Assembly: GCA_004794785.1 (NCBI GenBank)
Contig: SJOL01006423.1
Span: 280,677 to 344,676, forward strand
Direction of reading: 5' to 3'
DNA length: 64,000 bases
Origin: Opisthorchis felineus
Lineage: Eukaryota > Platyhelminthes > Trematoda > Opisthorchiida > Opisthorchiidae
A program made the position numbers and the translations under genes. The notes under the pieces were generated by a model. It had not been told where the DNA came from. It searched no databases and worked only from the letters and a program-made list of their open reading frames with translations. Of the stretch, positions 27,101 through 42,100 are shown piece after piece (position 1 is the stretch's first letter; each line of letters starts with the position of its first letter).

Positions 27101-30100
27101 ATGATGGACCAACTAATACGCAGCTGTAGCTTCAGTTACACGAATGCAAATCTTCCTTTTTGTCCGCGTGCCGTCCGCGTTGCTTACGTTTGTTGTTAGT
27201 TTAGGTTTTGTCGTGAGTCGGTTATGCTGACTAAGTCAATACCGGAGCATCTGTTTTTTTTTTACCAGTATTGATGTACAAACCTGAAGTCATTGATACT
27301 AATATAATATCTACTGTAATTAGCGGGTACGCACCCTTTTTCCTATGATATCGACAACTACGCTGGAATGTGGCCCTTTTACACAAGAACTCTCTGATTG
27401 GCCAGGATGAAGCTACGCGTTCCACCAGATGTGGTCAAACGAGTAAATGTGAAGCACTCAATACAACCAATTAGTGGAGTATTTAAGAGGCGCGGCTAAT
27501 TTGATGATAACACGCTCCGTAGCACATGGTTCACTGACAAAACGACGGATATCGAAGAAGTGACGATGCAGCGAAAGATGTGTGAAAACTTCCCTTAATC
27601 AAAGACAATATTGTCAGCATGACCAGTGATGGTATACCGTGGGTGTAGTTGTTATGCAAACCAGTCAACTATTCTGACTGAACGACAAATACGTCTGGCC
27701 GATCTCGTTGACTGCATTATCACATGGTTATAGCATTCTGTATTTGTTGTTTACATCCCAGTGACACGTACCTTAAATCTATTGGGAGTCGCGCCTTGAA
27801 ACATCTCAAACCTCCATATATAGGCGAACCTTTCTCACGACCCGAGTGTATCAATTGTTAAACATGATCAGCAGATTCCTGCTAGAATCACACCACCATG
27901 TGCCTTACGTATAGCAAGTTGTTCTGTTTGGTTGCAAACGCCTCGTCAGCAATCGATGAGACGTCAGCAGTGCGTCGTAGCTTAGCGACACATCGGTGTG
28001 CTTTCGTCTACATACCTCTTGTTGACGAGGGGGTTACCTCCGATTATGGTTGGTCATTTGGACAGTCAGCTCCCTTGGCCCGCTTGTTGGCTCGTTCTCT
28101 GACTGGTCGACGTTCGGATGAACTTTAGAGTTGACCACTGCGACTCGCGTTCGGTCGCCTTAGGCCTGTCCGTCATATGGTTCCCATGGTTGTCCCCTTC
28201 ACCTATCATTCGCTTCGCTTCGAGTTGTCAGTTTGAGTTCGATATTCGTAGTGGTGGCTTCTTTACGTCAGTTCTCGGTGCGTCCGTGTTTTTCTCCCAT
28301 TTTCATGTACCAGACCACCATACATGTTACTTCGATTAGTGCTGAAACGTGTGTAACCAAATTGTCGTGCTTAGTGAACAGAACAACAAGTTTAGTGGCC
28401 AGCACACCCCCGATAGCATGTCACACTTATATTTGTTGGAGGCAAAATTAAATTGTTCTGTGAATTTAGAATTTGATACCGTATGGGTAGATTTCATTCT
28501 GTCAACTGTGAATGTTCGTTCTAGAGATCGACATTTTAGAAAGGTGGAGTCGGTGGGTTTTGCCGATCAGTTCATGCATGACTGTTCGTGAGAATGCAAG
28601 CCGCATGAATAGACAACGACTTGTGTAGGCCATTCTGAAATGTGCTTGCCTCCAGCATGTGCATTAGCCATCCCAGTTTTCAGAGCGCCCTCGGTCATGG
28701 ATGCTCCGCCAGGCAGTTACCACCTTTTGGAATTTCAGCCTAGCAGCCATAAACTGTGTAGGAAGCATGAATGACTCAGAATGACTCGGTTTCGCTCAAC
28801 TAGAGTGCAAGTCATGCAAGTTGGAATAGATGCTACCTGAAGACAATATTCAACATCAGTATACCTGTATATTCTTCTGACGGTTGGTGTGGCTGTGCAT
28901 CTCATGTAATAGGCGCTCACTTGGTGTACCACCCACCAGCGTGTATTGGAACGCACTGTGGCTGAAACCAGCGTATGGAAGGACAAAGTGAGAATGCAGC
29001 AGTTGTGTTTATATTGGAAGTCACTGAATTCTCTGGAAGATCACCATAAATTCTCCGTGATAGGGCTAAGGTCCCCGAGCGGAAATGCTCGACTCAGGCT
29101 TGTAGATGTTCTGACCAGAACATGGTCTCTAGCGAGCCCAAGGTAGCTTGTTCGTTAAGATGCGAACTTACTGACCGGAAGGTTCATCGTTCGAATCCAA
29201 CCCCAGCGTCCCGACTGCTTCTGTCTAGGTTTGAGCAACCTGGTAACCTGCTTCCTTCGAGCATCATGGTAGCTAGGGACCGAAAAGGTATTACAACTGG
29301 ACGATTATTACTATTTATTATGGTCTCCAGCTGGTTCACCGTGGATCTTCGCCGTGACATTCGGACAAAACAGGCGGATATCGGGTTGGCTGATCTGTTT
29401 CTGGCCAGCAATTTTGTTAAATCGGGTTTGATAGACAAACTTTCCCACCCTAGCCTCATCGACTAATTTCGATCTCAGCTGATTTAGCGAATAGTGCATG
29501 CGTGTTCGTACATAATCTGCTGTCAGTTTTACATCCCTCGCAACTTAGCTTGTTCCATGAAGTAGACGGTGATGGGAATCAATCTTTTCATGCTCTCTCA
29601 TTTCGCATTCTCCGATTATTGGCCTTAAACAGGGGCGACGGTTTTTTCTGATTCTTCCTCTACATTCTTTAATAATTGTTATTGATTATTCCGAAAAATC
29701 CTTACTTTGCACTGCTTTCCTGTCTTTTTACGCCAGAGCTGTTTTGCTTCCTGACCAACGCATCAGCAACGCACCAACTGAAGTTCTCCTCCACCGTCTT
29801 TCTTCCTTTTTACCTCAGTCCCTGCGCTTTTTAGAATGAGTGTGTGCGGCCTTGAGGGTCATGTTACCCCTGAACTGGTCAGCTGGTTCTGCTTCGCCTT
29901 GGATATTTGTGAATCCGAGGAAATATCGCTTCCGGGAAAGAACTTTCGTCCCGTTGAACATAAATACGGGCTTCAACGGGGTGAGTCTATATTTTTTTAG
30001 ATTTTCAAATTTACCTGCATTTTCAGCCTGCATTCAGCACCACCGTTATCTCAACTTGTTCCCCAAGGTGACAAAAATTAGGCTTACGAGTTTCGTGGAT

Positions 30101-33100
30101 AAGGCTGAACACACGCACTTAGTGGTGAGGAAATTAAAGGCCTGTTTTCCGTATATGGTAAACTGATGTTCGCGATTCACAACTACTGTCGTCAGCTTTT
30201 GTTGGAGATGCTTCATTTACGAAAAGTCGGCTATCCTTTGGTTTATCCGTTAGCGCCACAAGGTACTTTGTGTCCATACATGCCCATGAAACTTATCAAG
30301 GCTGGCAATCTTTTGCATAAGTCGGTTCATAATCATGGGACCTTTACTCTGCCCGGTAGTAGAAGATGGTTGCCGCTACCTGAATTCCTAAAAGTGCACA
30401 CAAATGTGGCTTGTAACGCTAACAAATGTAGCCCAGCCACATGCTATGGTGCCCTTGCATTTGGGTGAAACTTTCTTTCTGTTGTGGAATGAACATACCA
30501 CTGACGTTGTCGTTTTCCTTGTACCGTTTTACATTTGCATCGTGAGACCACCGGAGACTGAGATTGCGACATTGGGAACCACTGTGCGTCAAGCAGTTCG
30601 TAATCCGCTATGTTTTCGAGTGACAGTCATGCTGAGGTATTTTTTACGCCTGACTAACCTCGAAATCGACCGCAGTAACCCGGGTACTAGCATTATAAAC
30701 TATTCTTACCGCATATCTTAGGCATAAAAGTGTCCACTTTTTCGTCTGTTCGGATTGGTCACTGATGTATTGCGCTGTTCGCTACTCTTTAATGCTTGCT
30801 TCAGAGACGTGTTGTGTTGTGTTTGCGGCTTCAACTTTTTTTGACTTTTCCTTCGTGTTTCGTTAATAGAACCACATTCCTGTGTGGTCAGCATTTTCGT
30901 TTTCTTCCAATGCTCCACTAATATGTATCTTCTTATAGGTTGGGTGGTAAACTTTCAGTTCTAGATTTTGGAGAGTTCAGGGCGCCTCCACAATCCCCGG
31001 ACTTTCGAGTAGGCCTCAGTAAACCTTCGGTAACCTGTCTTGTGTTTGTCAGTTGTACTGTGTGATATTTGTCCGAAGAAATCAAACCAGTGTAACTTTT
31101 TAATTGGGAGATTTTAACTCTTAATCTCACCCCTCGTTATCTGGGTGATTCAACGAACCAACATTATCTGGCTTATTCTAAGCATACCTACCAAAAACCT
31201 CGTCGTTCATTTTCAGTCACTACCTGTTTAAACCAAGGGTCGTCCAGCTGTGTTTCTGAACCCTTCTCCGCTGCCTCCAGCCTATTTCTTCCCACTCCAA
31301 AGTCAGGGTTATCAGCCGAGCGGGTCAATCATAGCTCCACCAATGAATCATTTTGTTCTTCAAGCCGGCTAATCACTGATGAAGTCCAGCATACCGTTTT
31401 CGGTGATCCAGCAACTTGGCTCACGATCCGACGATTTTTAAATGGCACCCATCAACTGCTCACGAAGACCAGTGTACAGGTCAGTAGACTACATACCATC
31501 CACAATTGCTCCACTACCTGAACAATGTTCTTAGTTGTTTTCACTTGACTATTTTCCGTATTTCAGCCGTCGACTTACAAATGACCCGCGAAGTAAAGAA
31601 CGACAAACTATATGTACGCTTCCCGAATACGAATGATCTGTCAGACGAACGCATTTGCTCATGTGCTTCTCGAGTGATCATGAAACATTAGCAGGTCAAT
31701 TGCTAAGTCCTTTGTATGTACTGAGAAAAACAAAGTAAAGTTATAACCGAATTTCCTACAGACAACCGGAACCATTCCATATACAGTGCGTCGGTCTAAC
31801 CGGGAATGGTCATTTGTTATAACTTACTATTGTTCATATAAGTAGTTTGGTATAGGAAGCTTTCTATCCATCAATGGATCGCAGTTAGGCATCTTATGCG
31901 CCACTTGTATTTTTCACATTGAGGATCTTGGAAAAAACGCAGTGAGGGTTTAAGAGTTGTATAAGCGTCACCCCAGCTACCTATGGTAGGCTTTGTCGGG
32001 AGCAGAGATTTTACACGGTTCACCATATCACAAGTATGCGGAAGTCAGTTGAGGAAAATCCATCTGGTTTGTTCACTGGTGTGTATGTGGCATTCGTTTA
32101 TAGCGTGGGCATGTTGATCATATCAAGACGAAGCTCCGAATTGGTGTATCTTTTCCAGGCCGCATGCTTTTGGTATCCAAACCATTGTTAAATCGACGCC
32201 ATCCATGTGGCAGAGAAGTTTGCCCCATCCGACACACGATTGGTATGCTTATCTAATTTCGAGATATGCAGCGCAAAAACACCACCTGATTATCCCGGTC
32301 ATTTTGTGATATCTCTGGTCTGTTGAAGCGTCATAGCGTGGGCGACGACTGCCGTTGTGAATCATCATCGTATTTTTCGCCTACCTTCGGTTTGTTTGGC
32401 GCGCATTCACTTGGTCAATGTAAACTGCGTCGCAATCGCGGTAGTCAAGCTCGTCTATACACTTCATGGTGCCCTCTGTGGCTATTGGATGTTTTCAGGT
32501 GTAGGCTGACCTACGTATTGATGCTATATGCACTAACGATTTCACGCGTATCTTCAGATGCTGTCGCTGTTTAGGGGCTACATTCTGTTATGTTGATCCT
32601 TGCAAAACCATTATCCTGTGTTATTATTATTATATTATTAATAATATAATATAATATATATATATATACTACATAATAATAATATAATAATATAATAATA
32701 ATATATTATTATATTATTATTATTATCCTGTATTGCTTCCTTGAGTAGTGCTCTTTCTTCCACTTCCTCTGAGTCGGAACACCGCTGAGTTGTTCATTTA
32801 GCCTGAGCTTTTAGCTCTTGTTTTCTCCATATCCGGGAGGTGGAACGTGAAGAAATGTGGGTAGCCTTAAGTATCCCGTCTGTTCTCAGTACAAAACAAC
32901 CATCGGGGCATGACAGGATTGTATGTACAGTAAAAGAAATGCTCTCACACCACTCTATTCAAGAGTTTTAAAAACAGTGGATGTTCCCGTTTTGTTGTCC
33001 CGATCGTAACATTTTCGCACTGCTACCCTATTCGGAGAGCCTCCTCACTGAGCTCGAGATTGCTCAGTAATTAGGCCGCGACTGGAAGGTGCTTGGTTCG

Positions 33101-36100
33101 AACCCAACCCCGGCATATCGACTTCTCCTGTCCAGGCTTGGACAACCTGGCATTATCTCATCTTCCTTCGGAAAGCGTGACAACTGTTTACCGAAATGGT
33201 GTCACAGCTGAACGATTATTATGTGTCACTCTGGGCGATAACTCTGCTACGTTTTGTGAAGTGTTAGAGTCCACTGCGATTCGTTATCCTGATGGTATGG
33301 TTTGTTTGATCATGGCCACATTCACAAGGCGCCTTCGGTGTTTTTCTTCATCTTCGTCCCATAGTTTCACATTGTTATTTAGCATATACTTTACCACAGA
33401 CCAACAACAACCAACTCGCAAATTATTATACTAAGGTAGAAAATTCTAGGTTAACAGTGTTTCGTTATTATCGAAAGTCAATGGGTCCATTTTATTTAGA
33501 AACTCAGAGCAACCCGTATTATTTAACTTGCCACTTCCAAATATGTTTGAATTGATTTGACGGTTTTGATTGTTTGCACCACATTGATCCCATGACTATA
33601 GTTGAAGATACATAAAGTCCGTTGGGGGTTTTCTCCTAGGAGGCAGTCAGTTCGAAAGGCGAAACATATTTCTACAGTTTTGGGAGGGTTTCTCCCTCGT
33701 GGTATTGTTGTCGCGAAAAAAATCACGTACCTCAACCTTTTTATCTGTGATACAGGTGTAATTAATGATACAGAGTAATGCTGTCCGATTTTATCTTTCA
33801 GATTTCCGTGATGCCCTCAAAGTTGGTTGTCAGTGCATATCCTGTAACACATCAAGTGCCGGACAAAATTCTATACGAAGGTTTTCATTCGACGTTCTTT
33901 GACCGCGTCTCAACAACGGTTAGCTTCTCTGAGTTGTTGTTGAATAACTCAAAGCCTGATGCTCTACCAACACCGGCTTATCCTGACTCTTTCGATTCTA
34001 TTGGTCTTGTGTCATCCAATCGATCTTGGCTCGACGCTACATCAGCACTGCCTTCCATCACTCCACCTGGCGTGTCCCCGAAAAAGTGCGGTGCTTGGGT
34101 TCTCTGTTTGAGAAATGTATATCTGAAGGTCGAAGAACAACTCCTTTTCTCAGGAACTCTGCTTGTTAATGTGGATTTTAACCTGCGGCTTCCTCAAGGT
34201 CAACTAGCGCATAGCTCAGTCACGGCGGCATCATCGTTAGATGCGTGTGTTCACGCTCAGCTGAACTGTGATGATTTTGGCCCACATGATTTGGAGATGC
34301 CTTCCGTGGTGCATTTATTCCAACTGGCGACGATTATTAAGTATCTTGTTTTTAGTTGGAAACTTTTGATCCCAAAGGTGAGTCGTCTTATTGCTCCAGT
34401 ATGTTGCTACTAATGTAAGTGTACATCAAGGACTGCAGGTTTTTTTGAGTGGCAGTTGTGAAACGCGTTCACAACCTTGGAGCTGAAGATCAGGCTCATG
34501 AGGTAGTTTGATGAATGGTCCCTGTTAGCACAAGGTCCTGAAGTTTTTGTACGTAGGACTTTAAATCACTTAGGAAATCCTTCGCTGTCATTAACATTGG
34601 CGTTTCTGGGCTCTTCATGGTTAGATAACTAAAATAACCGAACAGAAAAAATTGGATAATCCCATCATGCTCAGACCCCTTTAAGTGCTATCCAACTGGT
34701 CGGACTATGTGCTCTCTTGCTCTGTGTGTTGCAACACACAGAGCTTGACCTCACAATCGGATTCGCTGTTCCGGTGCCGTCCGTATTTTCCGAACTGATC
34801 CCCAATCTGGGTGTTGAAGCACATTCCGAAATGAAGTGGAACGGTAAATAGAAGATAGCCTTACCAACTTTGTGGTAAGAGAGCACAGTGACTCTTTTTA
34901 AAACGATTAGCCAGGCATCCTGTTGGGTACCCAACAACTTCAACGTCCAATACTCGTCCGAAATTTAAATTGGGTTGCTAAAACACTACATTGTTTCGTT
35001 ATACTACGCTTGCCAACATGGGGCAATACCTTGCCAATGGTACTTTCGTTATGAGACCACAGCTCATTGCTGGATTTGTGTAACCTTGAGGTTCTGCATG
35101 CTATTTCACTATCTATTTTAAGCGTTATAATACGGTATCCGAACTTCGTTGTAACTTGTGATCTGTATACCGCAAATCACCGTACGAATGCGCCAAGTGT
35201 CCCTTCAGTTTGGCTGCTGTCAGGTCTAGTATTATGGATTCCAAAGTAAGCTTAGACAAACAGTTCACAGTAATGTAATGCGTATATCGTATAAGTGCAT
35301 TAAGAAATTTCAGGCGGGATTATACTGCGCAGTTACCTGCCGTTTCTGAGCAGATAAATGGACAGAACTTAGGAAGTATCAGGTCCTAAAAAATAACTTT
35401 TTCCATTGCGCCCCTTCTTGAGTGTAGTTCGAAATCGCATGCGGTGCGAAACGGAATGCTTTAGGTTTTCCGTGTTTCCCTGGCTGGAGGCTGTGTGATT
35501 CCCTTTGCGCGTGGCTGCAAGGCTTGAGGAATCTGTCATGTAGTCGACCCCAGTGGCAGATATGCCGTCACTTTTTATATGGGCTGTCTAGTCCCAGTTG
35601 GTCTACTGTTGTGCCCCTTTCTTGTGAATTGTGAGGTCCGCAAATAATGGTGTCCCAATCCAACTGATGGCGTTCTAATCTGGTAGGATGCTGGGACGTT
35701 TTTATATCATTGCTTTTCGAAGATGTGCGCACTTAATTTTTGGTCGTTTTATCTATGTACGTTGGGCTTGCTTGCACAGAGTCCCCACTTTTCCTCGCTC
35801 TCTCCTTTCTTGACTAGGACGCTGCTATCTCATTGCTGTACGGTAGTTAACCGTCAGTGTTCATTGTCGGTATATTGCTTCCAAAGATGAGGAAAGATGA
35901 ACTGATTTAATAGAATCCCAAATTTTAGCTTTTGTTTTATGCCTGCTTGTCTCGTCTGCCTAATAAAGGAATTTACCAACCAGGATATGGTTTTGTTGAT
36001 CTGGACAGCCTACGATCTTATCTTCGCAGAGTTTGTTATCGACCATTGTCAGACCCAGGTCTGAAACACTGGGCAGACAAGTAGGATCGCTTCAATAGCC

Positions 36101-39100
36101 TCTACCTAGTAATACTGACTTTCACATACCGGCTTTTTTATTACATCTCAGCTAAAACTCTTATCTGGATGGTGGTCCGACAACCACGTCCAACCAACGT
36201 CCAACGCTTCCTATTTTCGAGACCTTTCAATAACGCAGACTGCCCTGTCGTCTGGATGCGCTCGGCGGCCGTTTGTTCCCTCCTTGCGCGATGACCATGT
36301 GGCATACTTTAAAGGTCCACATGACCCAGTTTCGCATGCACCTCAAACTTCAGTATCAGGAGTGCGGCACCTATGCTTATCTCCACAACTCATTGTGACA
36401 ACGAATGTGCCCCCTGTGTCAGTTCTGTTCCACTTCACTATACCGACAGCTATCGGGCGCTTGAAATTGCCTCCAAGCAGTGGATGTACCACAACGGTCT
36501 ACTGGCTTTTGAATCAACTCGTATTGTCCTTGCGTTTACGGCAAGACGAGTGTATCATGGATTTCCAGATTGGAAGTGCGTGTGCCCAATTTCGAGGTCA
36601 AGACAAGTAAGCGGTTCGCCCTTTTTCTGTACCCATTCTGCTTCGGAACTGTTCATTATTTTGATTACACATCTTGCCGCTGAATCTTTCTGCTGTATCC
36701 TCTTTCCCTGCTAGCGTCTACATGCCCCTCTTTTCTACGATGGAGTCCTCACTTCGGCCTTTCGTCGACACTGAACTACCTACCGGTCTAGACACTCCCG
36801 ACGTCCCTTTGATGCCTGAGTCCTCGACAAAATCTCCACCCAGTCAGTTCGCTGATTCTGAATCAGAGGAAAGTGGCTTTGGTACTCGTCACCTGACATT
36901 TCTGACCAAATCCTCTTACGGTGCGCAACACTGCTGTTACGGTCCGTTGTCGCAGCCTTCCAGTGGGAAAGAGGCCGGCTTAGTTCATCTGCACTTCTGC
37001 CGATCACCTTTGCCTCCTTATCGGCATGGTCACGAGTTCCGCGCTAGCACTTGGTCCAGCAGTCCCGTTCAGTTTGTGAATACACTAATAATAAACATGC
37101 AACCTGTTGACTTGGTTCTGTATACGGATATGATAGGCGAAATAGTCCGTCTCTACGCTAATCTTTACCCTGGCGCCGATGCATCTGTGGAGCCAACTAA
37201 TCACTCTACCGGTGCTGAACCGGAGGAGCCGGTCGCGGCCGTGGATATTCACGTACCAACAACCACATTGCGTTCCCACATAATAATCAAGTCTTTCAGA
37301 ATTTTTCTACCGCTTTCCAAGGTTAGTATGATTGCTTTTCGGGACTAATGTCTTCCCTGCTTTTCCACCCCATCAGTCGCATTCTCATCATTTAGTTAAT
37401 TGACTAGAGGCCTGGAGACCCGTTGACAGCGTCAACGCGCTTCTGTCGGCGTCATATTCAGCTATACTAATAAGTCAGTGTTCGGAAACCCACACCATCA
37501 TCACTCCCGTCTGGAGACTACTGTCTTTTCACCTAACTGAGTCCGTTGGCCCACACAGCCGTCTTCTGTCTAGAAAAGCTAGACTGAGGCCCTGCAGTGG
37601 GATGTTGAGGCGAGACTTCAGAACTGTTCGCTCTGGGTTTGGTGTCATTCATACCATTGTTATAGCCGATCCGAATTACGTATAGAAAGCTGTGATCAGT
37701 TATCCTCCATAAACATGGTAAACAAAATACGGTAATGCAAAAATCATTCTGGATTTAGGAGATGTGTGTTAACTGGAAGCTGTCGCCGTTTGTGATCATT
37801 GATGATTACATGCAGTTCCGGAAATGGGCCGCTCTGGGAAACAGCGAAGAGACGAGTGCTTGAGTTCTGCAGCAGATGGTTGAAATGTGCTAGACAGGGC
37901 TAAAGGTGAAGCTGCGGGCGACAAGTCTAAAGATAGAATAAGCTGATCTCGACGAACATGATCTGTGATGGTGCAGGCAAAACAGTAGAAGCACCTCTCG
38001 ATACTCAGAGACTTTTCGCAGGTTATCAGTCAGAAAGGGTGTGGCATTGATTGGAGTTGAGTAGAAGATAAGACCAAACGTGACAGATTACGGCGAATTT
38101 GAGGTTTACGGAGAAGAATAAGCTGAACGAGCTTGAAGTATCTGCCAACTCGGAACCGGAAACCAACCTTTCTAGACGCACAAATGATGAGTTTGACATG
38201 GGCGAATCACCGAACGTTGTTGATGAACGTGGGTCCAAGAAGAATGAATTCGGACAAATCAGAAATCGTAGTTGATCCGATCAAAACGTTCTGTGGAAGC
38301 CGGAGAAAAGATAGATACGTGCAGGGATTTGTACGGGTTAAACGTTTTTACACTCGACTTGGCCTTCAATAATGCTTCTGGAGCCAGTGTTCGGTGACGT
38401 GGCAGTTTGTGTACGAGTATCGCATAGTCGATGAGGCAGTGTATCCCGAAGGGTGGGGCGATGAATCATGAAGAGTGGCTTTGTCTGTGAGGGAGCGAAT
38501 GTGGGAGTAGCAGACAAAAATAAGCCATTAAAGTAAAGAAGGAAAAGAGTGGGGTAGTGTAGGTCGTTGTGGACCTTCTGCGCCGACCTGAATCTGAAGG
38601 ACAACACCGCCAGGATGCTTTTGAGTAGAGCGCCCGCCGTTCCAGTCCCCCCTGATTGGGGTGTAGACCGTCCATATGGGGCTTTGCGAGGTGATCCGCA
38701 TACCATGAAGGTAAATAAATAGTCGTTCAGCCTTGATATCTTTCCGATGCATAGGTGCCACCAACCGATAGAAAGCACGAGATTCGAGATACCACCAGAT
38801 TAATCAAGCTTAGACGTGTGTGTGTGTGTGGGGGGGATCAATGCACTTTTGCTAATCTTTTTTACTGTCGTTACTGCAGATCGGCCTTTGATCCTTACCA
38901 TTTTATTTTAACTCATTGAGGTTTAAATCAATACGAAGCGGTTTGGGACGTGAGTTTCTTAGTTCCAGCTTTAAAAAAAAACGGATAATTTTTCCAAGGG
39001 CTTTAAAATCAGATTAATCACCTGGTGAATAAAGTGTCAACTGAGTCATTCATCTTGGATCCATAGTGCTTACCGTATGTGTGTATGTCGTGTGTGGTTC

Positions 39101-42100
39101 GAAAATTTCGGCAACCCGTCCTGTTTTGTTTCAATATTTATTTTCTTAGGATCTTGCTCACCAAATAAGCCCTGGATCTCCTCTGGCAAATGCAGTTGTG
39201 CTTGGATGTGAAATGATTGAACTTCAGCCCCTGGTTTGCAACAAGCTCGAACGTCCTTCTTCCGAGAAGCTCGCTTCCACCCAATGTCCCCTATCATCTC
39301 TGATCGAACACGACGATCCACAGCAACTCATCGTAGTAGCTCGTGGTCTGTGTTGTTGGGCATCCGAATTTTACTCTCTTCTCTTGCCCGACACTTTTGG
39401 TCACCAAAAACACGTCTTAGCTGAACAGCAGAATCCCGCTCAGTATTGGAACCAAGGCATTCTCCGTACTAGTTGGTGAGTTGTCTTTAGGTTGTACGCT
39501 TTGTATTTCTCCAAGGACTGTTCTCTCAACTGAAACAGTGTGCGATTGCCTGGCGTAATTTAACGCGGACTCCAGTCGATTTTAGATCACCCTTCCTATT
39601 TCAGTTGTCCGAATGCATGAGGCCTGCTCAACTTGGAGCTGTGCGTCGACTAAATGACACTACCTTACTGTTCGGTTTGACCATTTATTTCTATTATAAG
39701 CAGACCAGCATTTTGAATCTAATGGCGTAGAACGCATTCGTCGACTACAAGGCTATCTTTAGCTTCCATGGGGAATTCATGGTTGACTGGAAGTTTGTAT
39801 CCCTTCCGGATGCTATTCAACCCGGCGTGGATGCCAGTCCGAAATAAAATCCTTGTAGAAAGTGCAAGGACAACATGGTACCCTAAGCGATGGTTCCATA
39901 TCAATGCTTCTCTCGACTTCACTTTCGGTTGCCGTTCAGCTATTGTGCAGGCTTCAATTTTTGGTCATAATGGAAATTGGATAATTGAACCCGCGTTTTT
40001 TCAACATATTCTTCCGACTAATTGCGTACCTTTTTTGATTTTCGTAGGAACTGTATGCCCTCTCCGGCCGCAGCTTCTCCGCTTGTCCGACCTTTCACTC
40101 TCACAGTCTCGTTCGCCCCGGCGTCGCGTCACACGAATAATACTGTGAGCTTGCAGATAAAGATTGAGTGAAAGCTTTTATATTTTTGGGCCTCGATAGT
40201 TTTTTCATCGCATGACCCGTGTGATTGATTGTAAGGTTCTCCGTGTTGCTCATCTTCATTGCCCTCTGAATTTATTTCATCTTGTTTTGCACATCAGCGT
40301 TTACCTGCGTTCAATACCACTGAGAAGAGAAAACCCTCCGCGGCGAAGTAGTTTATTAGCAAACATCAACTAAGCAGTTACAAGCTATCGGACAGGAAAG
40401 TAAACTTCTCGTATGCACACAGTCTTAAAAAAAACTGTTTTAAAAAACATTCTCACGCGTCTTCTTGAACTTTTATGAATATTCATTGATTGTTACACAA
40501 CTGTAAACGAACACAGCAAAGCAGTTCCACAAGTTTCGTAATAAACTTCGCCTTCCATCAGACGCTGGGCGGAGTTTTGACATGACCACTACTCACATGC
40601 CTCAGCAGTAGTATACGCCGTTACACCACTACCACAGTCATCCAAGCACACAGTACTGCAGTATCCAATGGTATTGTGAAGGTAAACACACGATAGTTTT
40701 GACTTTCAGTGAAAACGTCCGACCATTTCGGTAACGGATGTTTAAGGGAGCGTAAAAGTCGCTTGCTGCCGAATTGCTATTGTCTCCCTGAATTCGATTG
40801 TCATTTCGTCCTGTAGGTGAAGCCAGTGTATGCTGAAAAGCCGAGAAGTGCCTCTCGGCTTCACGACTGGCTACACTTATAAGGCGAAATCACAGTCCAA
40901 TATTCCCGAATCTCGTCACACTACCAACAATCCCTACATTCAGCCAATCTCCATCGAACAGTCCCCGTCTAATCTAACTACACTCGACAGGCGACTGAAC
41001 CGAACTTTGGATTTGCATCGCACAGTCATAAAGACTGGACCTCTGAAAGCACCATCCAGGGCACTTCCGGTCATCCCTGCTCCTCTCGGCAACTGACATC
41101 GCCAGGTAGTAAAGATGGTCTATTTTGCTACCCAGAAATGGCTTGCAGCACGAAGAAAGCTGCAAATATTGGCGAATACTTGCGACTGTTCTGGTCCAAG
41201 CTGTCCACACTCAAGTGAAAGCAGACTACGAGTTAAGCTGAAGGGGTAGACTGAATCCTTCAGCTCACTATTCAGTCGTCCCTTTAAAGCTATCTATCCC
41301 GCCCATCTTACACACTGTACAACGTAGTGGCCCTAGCTAGATTGGATTAGTGGAGCTAAGCAGATTTCTACAAACAAAAAGCCTCCGAGTGAAGATACCC
41401 CTAGAAATTGTAAGTCCACTTGTCCTCAATATTTGCTTTTCAGCTCAGTGTGGAGTGCTGAAGTATTCCCTCTGGACTACGTCGCCTGTGTACTGCTATC
41501 AATATTCAGAAATAGCGTCATAAGGTGTGTGAAAACTACCTCTGTATCAATTCGATTAATATCATTGCCAAAATCCTCCCAACACCACTACACCCTTTTC
41601 CGGCATGTCCGTTTACTTCTGTGATATGTCCACTGGGACGTTTATAAAGGGATGCGTTGAATCGCCATTAAAGTTCTTACGTTCATCACATATGTTTTGA
41701 TTTCAGCCTGTGGTGGATCTGTAGATAGCCTCTTAATTTTTTTTGTTGTTTTTACAGATGGGAACATATGGCAGTGCCATTGAAGTGGCCATCCCCGATA
41801 ACCTTGTCGTTTTCGCTGATTTTACGGTACTCGAAGCCTTGTTCGCTACTACTCAATCAACGAAACTGTCAGATCCTTCTGGTCCCATTCAGGAAACGAA
41901 GCACGAATGGGTATGCTCACCGCAGGTCACCATTCCGAACGATTGTATTGACACCGCACCCAACCGTTTTCTATTCACTCTGCGGCACTTCCGGCTCATC
42001 ATGTGGAGGAGCGACCCGGTTAGGAAGTGCACAGCCCAGTTGGTTTGCGACGCGGACCATACTCATATGACCCTCCATTTTAAGTCGATCTACATGCTGG

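Larger units (their letters stand above)
25878..29818. other. Intron 14 (3.9 kb) carrying two repeats
   Basis: Contains a fold-back element (26480-26795) and SINE-A copy 1 (29095-29310). The minus-strand frame 26874-27101 has an acidic run and a basic tail but no known domain. The rest shows nothing I can name. Confidence 0.5.
31480..33801. other. Intron 16 with AT palindrome and SINE-A
   Basis: Holds an AT-rich palindrome (32610-32731) and SINE-A copy 2 (33035-33225). No gene is seen. Confidence 0.5.

Noticed and set aside
26874..27101. Minus-strand 75-aa frame with acidic and basic runs
   Set aside because: Short, single, without neighbours or domain; may be a remnant but cannot be supported.
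36373..36714. Second + frame across exon 18
   Set aside because: The frame entered in phase 0 at 36152 is open throughout and matches VPS13B.
38026..38778. Overlapping minus-strand frames suggesting a gene in intron 19
   Set aside because: Three short frames in different phases, no known domain, no consistent splice structure.
39719..40148. Open + frame of 126 aa as a VPS13B exon
   Set aside because: Exon 21 in another frame (from 40048) restores phase with exon 20 and matches human; this frame needs a poor acceptor.
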